64,000 nt of DNA from Paenibacillus_V sp046244365. GTDB lineage: Bacteria > Bacillota > Bacilli > Paenibacillales > NBRC-103111. Both the position numbers and the translations under genes were made by a program. Below, piece after piece: positions 60,620-64,000 of the stretch (positions are counted from its first letter, which is position 1; each line of letters begins with the position of its first letter). The DNA lies in assembly GCF_046244365.1 (NCBI RefSeq), contig NZ_CP176395.1:8122001-8186000 (forward strand), in the 5' to 3' direction. The notes below the pieces were generated by a model. The model was not told the origin of the DNA and made no database searches. It saw only the letters and a list, made by a program, of their open reading frames with translations.

Positions 60620-60727
60620 CCATATTTTGCAATAAAACAAGGATAAACGGCTTCGCCGTCCTTTTAGGGACAAGCGCGTTTACCGAGATTTAGAGCGACT
60701 TCCACGATATACTCTCTGATAAATTAA

Positions 60728-60761
60728 AAAAAAACCGAAAGCTGGTTACAGCTTCGGTTCT
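60728..60761 (-). terminator. Terminator of the ctaM-like gene
   Basis: Minus strand AACCGAAGCTG-TAAC-CAGCTTTCGGTT (one bulge) followed by a run of at least eight T. Confidence 0.85.
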
Positions 60762-60790
60762 TCGCAGCTTGCTATTTGGTTTACGTTTCC

Positions 60791-61246
60791 CTATCCGCCC
60801 ATAAGTACATCGATTACCGGCTTCGTTTCCCCGCCCGGATAGAACACATACAGCAGCAGGTACACAAGCACGCCGGTCGGTGCCGTCAATAACCACATGA
60901 TAGCCGTCCAGCGGCCGATTTTCTTATGCTTGGCGAAACGTTTGTTGAATGCGTGCAGGATGGTCACGATACCGAAAATGCCGGAAACCGTGGCGAGCAA
61001 AATATGAAAGATTAAGAAAATGAAGTAAGCATCCCGGATCCAAATCGGCGCTTCTTCCGAAAAGGACGTATTCCCGACGAATATCGTCCGGCACACGTAA
61101 AGAATGAAGAACGCGAGGGCGCACACCGCCCCGATCAGCATCAGCTTCTGGTGCGTCTCCCGGTTGCCTTTGATAATCTGCGCCCAGCCAAATCCGACAA
61201 ACGTCGCGCTAATGACTATTAAGCTTGTACATAGTAATGGCAGCAT
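60791..61246 (-). CDS. ctaM: DUF420 membrane protein, cytochrome oxidase maturation factor (CtaM/YozB-like)
   Basis: 151 residues from ATG 61246, or 160 from ATG 61273. The former is preferred because GGGTGAT stands eight bases before it and nothing stands before the latter. Four membrane helices with conserved-looking HQKLMLIGAVCALAFFILYV, RDAYFIFLIFHILLATVSGI and HKKIGRWTAIMWLLTAPTGV; histidines within or near helices may bind haem or metal. B. subtilis YozB (CtaM), a DUF420 protein, is needed for active aa3/caa3 oxidase. Its place after ctaG fits that role. Confidence 0.85.
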   Translation of the reverse strand: MLPLLCTSLIVISATFVGFGWAQIIKGNRETHQKLMLIGAVCALAFFILYVCRTIFVGNTSFSEEAPIWIRDAYFIFLIFHILLATVSGIFGIVTILHAFNKRFAKHKKIGRWTAIMWLLTAPTGVLVYLLLYVFYPGGETKPVIDVLMGG

Positions 61247-61292
61247 CGTTCCAATCACCCGTTCGTTTCGCATATTGGTTCAAACCGTTAAT

Positions 61293-61349
61293 GCTCCCGC
61301 TAAGCACAATCAGTAGCACCTTGATCTATGTGCAATACTTTGCGGGAGC
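61293..61349. repeat. Inverted repeat between ctaG and ctaM-like genes
   Basis: GCTCCCGC (61293-61300) and GCGGGAGC (61342-61349) form an 8-bp stem around a 41-base loop with further partial pairing (GCACAA/TTGCAC-like). There is no T run, so a terminator is unlikely; it may shape the leader of the ctaM-like transcript. Confidence 0.5.
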
Positions 61350-61388
61350 CCGGAATCATTTTCAATCATCATCACTGTAAGAATTAGC

Positions 61389-62270
61389 TTAAGCGCCGTT
61401 CAGGTTTCCCCCGTTAGACGTCCGCAGCATCGTGTCCTGGGAATTCGGCTCGATCGGCTCGTCCTTGCTGCGTTCCATACGGAACCAGCGGAAAAAGATG
61501 TAGGCGAGTGCGAAGCCGTATACGATTTCTTGAATAATTTTCATGATCGTTCCGCCAAGCTGCTGATCGTCCAAAGGAGGCAGCGCTTCAATGATAAGCG
61601 GCGCGCCAATGTACGGCTCATACAACAAATCTTTGGCGAAAATGATCAACGCGCAGGCCGGTGTCAACAGAACGCCGTTCGCAAAAATATAGGCAAGCGT
61701 CTGCAGATCGGACATTCGCTTCCAGCTGGTAGCATTGTTGAAAACAGGGAACCACATATGGAAGGCAGCCGCAATCAGGATGAAATGATATCCCAAGTGA
61801 TAGACAGGATGTTGCGCAACCGCATTGAAAATAAGCGGGATATGGTACATCGAGAATAGCAGATTAAACAAAAGCACCGAGAACAAAGGCTGCGTAAACG
61901 GGTACACCCATTTGCGCATCCATTTACGGTCCAGCAGCGGATTCAGCATCCACCCCGGAATGGACATATAAACCAGCGGCGGCATAACCAAATACAGAAT
62001 GGACTGCTGCAGCATGTGCGCGCTGAACAAATGGGCATGGCCGTAATAACTCAGCGGCGTACCCTGCGCAATATAAAACAGTGCCAAGGCCGTTACGAAC
62101 AGCAGCTTTTTCCCTATCGCAACAGGCTCCGATCCGGCAAAGCGGTGTCTCCCCGGACCCGTAAAGTAAAAATAAACATAACCGACAAGCAGTGTGATGA
62201 GCAGAACGCCCGGACTCCACAAATCAGAGAAGCTCGGACTTGCCCCATGCATCTCCAAATGATTATGCAT
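61389..62270 (-). CDS. ctaG: Cytochrome c oxidase assembly factor CtaG (caa3 type)
   Basis: 293 residues and seven membrane helices. YFYFTGPGRHRF, FYIAQGTPLSYYGHAHLFSA, HMLQQSILYLVMPPLVYMSI and FNLLFSMYHIPLIFNAVAQH are characteristic of the Bacillus CtaG (caa3_CtaG) family, which is needed for building the copper and haem centres of caa3 oxidase and is distinct from the CtaG/Cox11 of proteobacteria. ATG 62270 follows AGGAGGG. It lies after ctaF but behind a terminator, so its expression is at least partly separate. Confidence 0.92.
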   Translation of the reverse strand: MHNHLEMHGASPSFSDLWSPGVLLITLLVGYVYFYFTGPGRHRFAGSEPVAIGKKLLFVTALALFYIAQGTPLSYYGHAHLFSAHMLQQSILYLVMPPLVYMSIPGWMLNPLLDRKWMRKWVYPFTQPLFSVLLFNLLFSMYHIPLIFNAVAQHPVYHLGYHFILIAAAFHMWFPVFNNATSWKRMSDLQTLAYIFANGVLLTPACALIIFAKDLLYEPYIGAPLIIEALPPLDDQQLGGTIMKIIQEIVYGFALAYIFFRWFRMERSKDEPIEPNSQDTMLRTSNGGNLNGA

Positions 62271-62314
62271 CGGTTACCCTCCTGTCCTTGCCATACTTCT
62301 TTACTTACACAAAA

Positions 62315-62347
62315 CAAAAGAGGCGGCATTGCAAGCAAACCGCCTCC
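62315..62347 (-). terminator. Terminator between ctaF and ctaG
   Basis: Minus strand GAGGCGG pairs with CCGCCTC around a 13-base loop, followed by TTTTGTTTTG, 13 bases after the ctaF stop. Confidence 0.75.
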
Positions 62348-62359
62348 GACAGATCGACC

Positions 62360-62674
62360 TTACCACCAAACCCAATATAGAGCGGCGATTACCGCCGTTA
62401 TTGCAATAACAAAACCGAATGCCAACCCAACGATCGGGAACGTATGTCCGCGCTCTTTCATATGCATCCAGACAGCCAATTGGAACACGGCTTGGACAAG
62501 CCCGAGTACAATAAGGAAAATAACCAGGAACGTTTTGTCCAATCCGCCGTAAATGACCGCCGCAAAAGCGAACATGGTAAGCAGAATCGAAATGATATAC
62601 GCCAAGTAGTGGTTTTTAGGGCCCTCTACACGGTGAGGTTTGCCTGGCGACGAAGCATGATGTTCAGAACTCAT
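62360..62674 (-). CDS. ctaF: Cytochrome caa3 oxidase subunit IV (CtaF)
   Basis: 104 residues with three membrane helices (YLAYIISILLTMFAFAAVIY, TFLVIFLIVLGLVQAVFQLA, GLAFGFVIAITAVIAALYWV) and the MHMKERGHTFP loop typical of COX4-type prokaryotic subunit IV. ATG 62674 follows AAGGTGGG, four bases after the ctaE stop. It is a small structural subunit of the terminal oxidase. Confidence 0.93.
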   Translation of the reverse strand: MSSEHHASSPGKPHRVEGPKNHYLAYIISILLTMFAFAAVIYGGLDKTFLVIFLIVLGLVQAVFQLAVWMHMKERGHTFPIVGLAFGFVIAITAVIAALYWVWW

Positions 62675-62678
62675 CAGC

Positions 62679-63296
62679 TTAACCCACCTTTCCCATCAGG
62701 TAGACGACGGTGAAGATGAAGACCCACACGACGTCGATAAAGTGCCAATAAAGACTCGCCACGTAAAACTTCGGCGCGGTAACGACCGTTAATCCTTTTT
62801 TCATGCCTTGCAGGATAAGCAGTGTGATCCACAAAATACCGAATGCAACGTGGGCTCCGTGGAAGCCGACAAGCGTATAGAACGATGTTGCGAAGGCGCT
62901 AGCCGAGAAGGTATGCCCTTCATGTACATATTCGACAAATTCGTAAATTTCCAAACCTAAGAAGGAAAGTCCGAACAATACGGTAACCGCCAGCCAGCCA
63001 AGCATCGCTTTGAACTGGTTTTTGTGCATGGCGATCATAGCGAAAACGCTGGTCAAGGAGCTGGTCAACAAGATGAAGGTGGACCATGCTACCGTTTCAA
63101 GCTTGAACAAGTGCTCGCCGGACAATCCTCCGGCCGTACCGTGGCGAAGCGCCAGGTACGTTGCGAACAACGTACCGAACAGAACCGTTTCTCCGCCTAA
63201 GAAGAGCCAGAAGCCGAGCAGTTTATTTTTCCCTTCAAGGGTCGCCTTTTCAGGCTCGGCCGGCAATGCGCCGGCTGCATGATGTGCATTAGCCAT
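62679..63296 (-). CDS. ctaE: Cytochrome caa3 oxidase subunit III (CtaE)
   Basis: 205 residues and five membrane helices. LLGFWLFLGGETVLFGTLFA, the Glu within helix, FSASAFATSFYTLVGFHGAH and YVASLYWHFIDVVWVFIFTV are characteristic of the Bacillus-type five-helix subunit III, which stabilises the oxidase and its proton uptake. Its ATG overlaps the ctaD stop codon by one base (TAATG), showing translational coupling. Confidence 0.95.
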   Translation of the reverse strand: MANAHHAAGALPAEPEKATLEGKNKLLGFWLFLGGETVLFGTLFATYLALRHGTAGGLSGEHLFKLETVAWSTFILLTSSLTSVFAMIAMHKNQFKAMLGWLAVTVLFGLSFLGLEIYEFVEYVHEGHTFSASAFATSFYTLVGFHGAHVAFGILWITLLILQGMKKGLTVVTAPKFYVASLYWHFIDVVWVFIFTVVYLMGKVG

Positions 63297-64000
63297 TATG
63301 CTTTAACCCCTTTCTCTTCAAGCTCTTCCACTTCGATATGCCAGCCGTGATCGTCGTAAACCGAACGAAGCAGCATGCAAATCAGAGTAATGGCGAGACC
63401 GCAGCCTGCAATGATGTAATTATTGAACAGCGTATTAAAGAATGCTGTTTCGAACGTATGCTTGCCGTACATGAACCCGAAGCCTGCGATAAACAATCCG
63501 AGCGACATAAAGAACGGCAAGATGGAGCCGGACGGCATGTGAATCGGACCAAGCGGTTCGGCTGGCGTCATTTCTTTGTTGCCGGCCATTTTCTCTTTCC
63601 AGAGCGGATCGAGACCGCGGACAAGCGGCGTTTGTTTAAAGTTGTATTCCGGTGCCGGGGATGGAATCGCCCACTCCAGCGTACGAGCGTCCCAAGGATC
63701 GCTTACTGCATCTTTGCGTTTCATTCCAGTAATAATCATGTTGTACAAGAAAGCTATCGTACCTACGCCCATCGAGAATGCGCCGATCGTACTGATAAAG
63801 TTCATCGTATCGAGGCCTTGATTCGGCAAATACGTAAATACGCGGCGCGGCATTCCGATCAAGCCAAGGAAATGCTGCGGGAAGAACGTCAGATGGAATC
63901 CGATAAAGAAGAACCAGAAATGCACTTTACCAACTGCTTCGCTGAGCAATCGGCCCGTAATTTTCGGCCACCAGTAGTAAAGACCGGAGAAGATACCGAA
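63296..64000 (-). CDS. ctaD: Cytochrome caa3 oxidase subunit I (CtaD), C-terminal part
   Basis: The last ~234 residues of subunit I are present; the start lies beyond the right edge. Visible are FGIFSGLYYWWPKITGRLLS, HFWFFFIGFHLTFFPQHFLG, GMPRRVFTYLPNQGLDTMNF (the loop with the conserved Pro-Arg-Arg near the haem propionates), two further membrane helices and a hydrophilic tail ending VEELEEKGVKA. The haem and copper histidines are in the missing part. It heads the ctaD-ctaE-ctaF transcript as seen here. Confidence 0.95.
   Translation of the reverse strand, partial: FGIFSGLYYWWPKITGRLLSEAVGKVHFWFFFIGFHLTFFPQHFLGLIGMPRRVFTYLPNQGLDTMNFISTIGAFSMGVGTIAFLYNMIITGMKRKDAVSDPWDARTLEWAIPSPAPEYNFKQTPLVRGLDPLWKEKMAGNKEMTPAEPLGPIHMPSGSILPFFMSLGLFIAGFGFMYGKHTFETAFFNTLFNNYIIAGCGLAITLICMLLRSVYDDHGWHIEVEELEEKGVKA

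Overview
The window looks like the chromosome of a spore-former-type Firmicute of the Paenibacillaceae (Paenibacillus or Cohnella-like). This is inferred from the moderately high GC content, strong AGGAGG ribosome sites with frequent GTG and TTG starts, the SLH-domain surface protein, membrane-anchored AraC regulators, caa3 oxidase genes in Bacillus order, and several B. subtilis-type modules (ydfHIJ, yhaPQ, ytrAB, yvgKLM-like). No tRNA, rRNA, CRISPR array, intact transposon or phage gene was recognised. Most genes lie on the minus strand, so the text below reads right to left within operons.

Layout. 1-3107: two AraC-family regulators, the first membrane-anchored and cut by the window edge. 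3108-3892: a non-coding stretch with 69-bp tandem repeats. 3893-5788: an acetyltransferase fused to a helical domain. 5900-9091: a Zn/Cd P-type ATPase with a histidine-rich N-terminus and its ArsR-type repressor, with two palindromes around the ATPase promoter. 9229-9669: a remnant of a sugar-binding protein. 10062-19389: a cluster with two ferric-reductase-like membrane proteins, a small secreted protein, ApbE, and a MacAB-like export pump followed by a large secreted protein. A two-component system (19723-21881) is divergent from it. 22031-26513: a STAND/LuxR regulator, a DUF418 membrane protein and a PfkB sugar kinase.

26933-42932: a 2.8-kilo-residue lectin/SLH surface protein, then an alpha-glucan or cell-surface sugar set made of a nucleotidyltransferase fused to a degenerate phosphomannomutase, a GH57-GT4 fusion, a DUF4912 protein and a GH15-like enzyme. 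43778-48127: a complete bacitracin-resistance module (response regulator, kinase, BcrA, BcrB, UppP) with three 11-bp-spaced direct repeats upstream of bcrA. 48288-50970: modAB without modC, divergent from a molybdate-type regulator (the yvgKLM arrangement). 51057-56073: a visibly AT-richer block with an SGNH hydrolase that lacks its serine nucleophile and a ydfHIJ-like two-component system plus MMPL exporter, with two 12-mer boxes upstream of ydfJ. 56266-60514: a five-gene ABC operon (permease, YtrA-type repressor, ATPase, YhaQ, YhaP). 60791-64000: caa3 oxidase genes ctaD (partial), ctaE, ctaF, ctaG and a ctaM-like gene.

The main themes are envelope defence and export (Bcr, YdfJ, MacAB-like, YhaPQ), cell-surface polymer and S-layer building, and membrane redox. 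The most unusual items are a degenerate ~25-nt intergenic repeat word found at three loci, a ferric-reductase paralogue with one haem histidine changed to tyrosine, the SGNH hydrolase with Asn in place of Ser, and the acetyltransferase-toroid fusion. All functional assignments are from reading the sequence; no database search was run.
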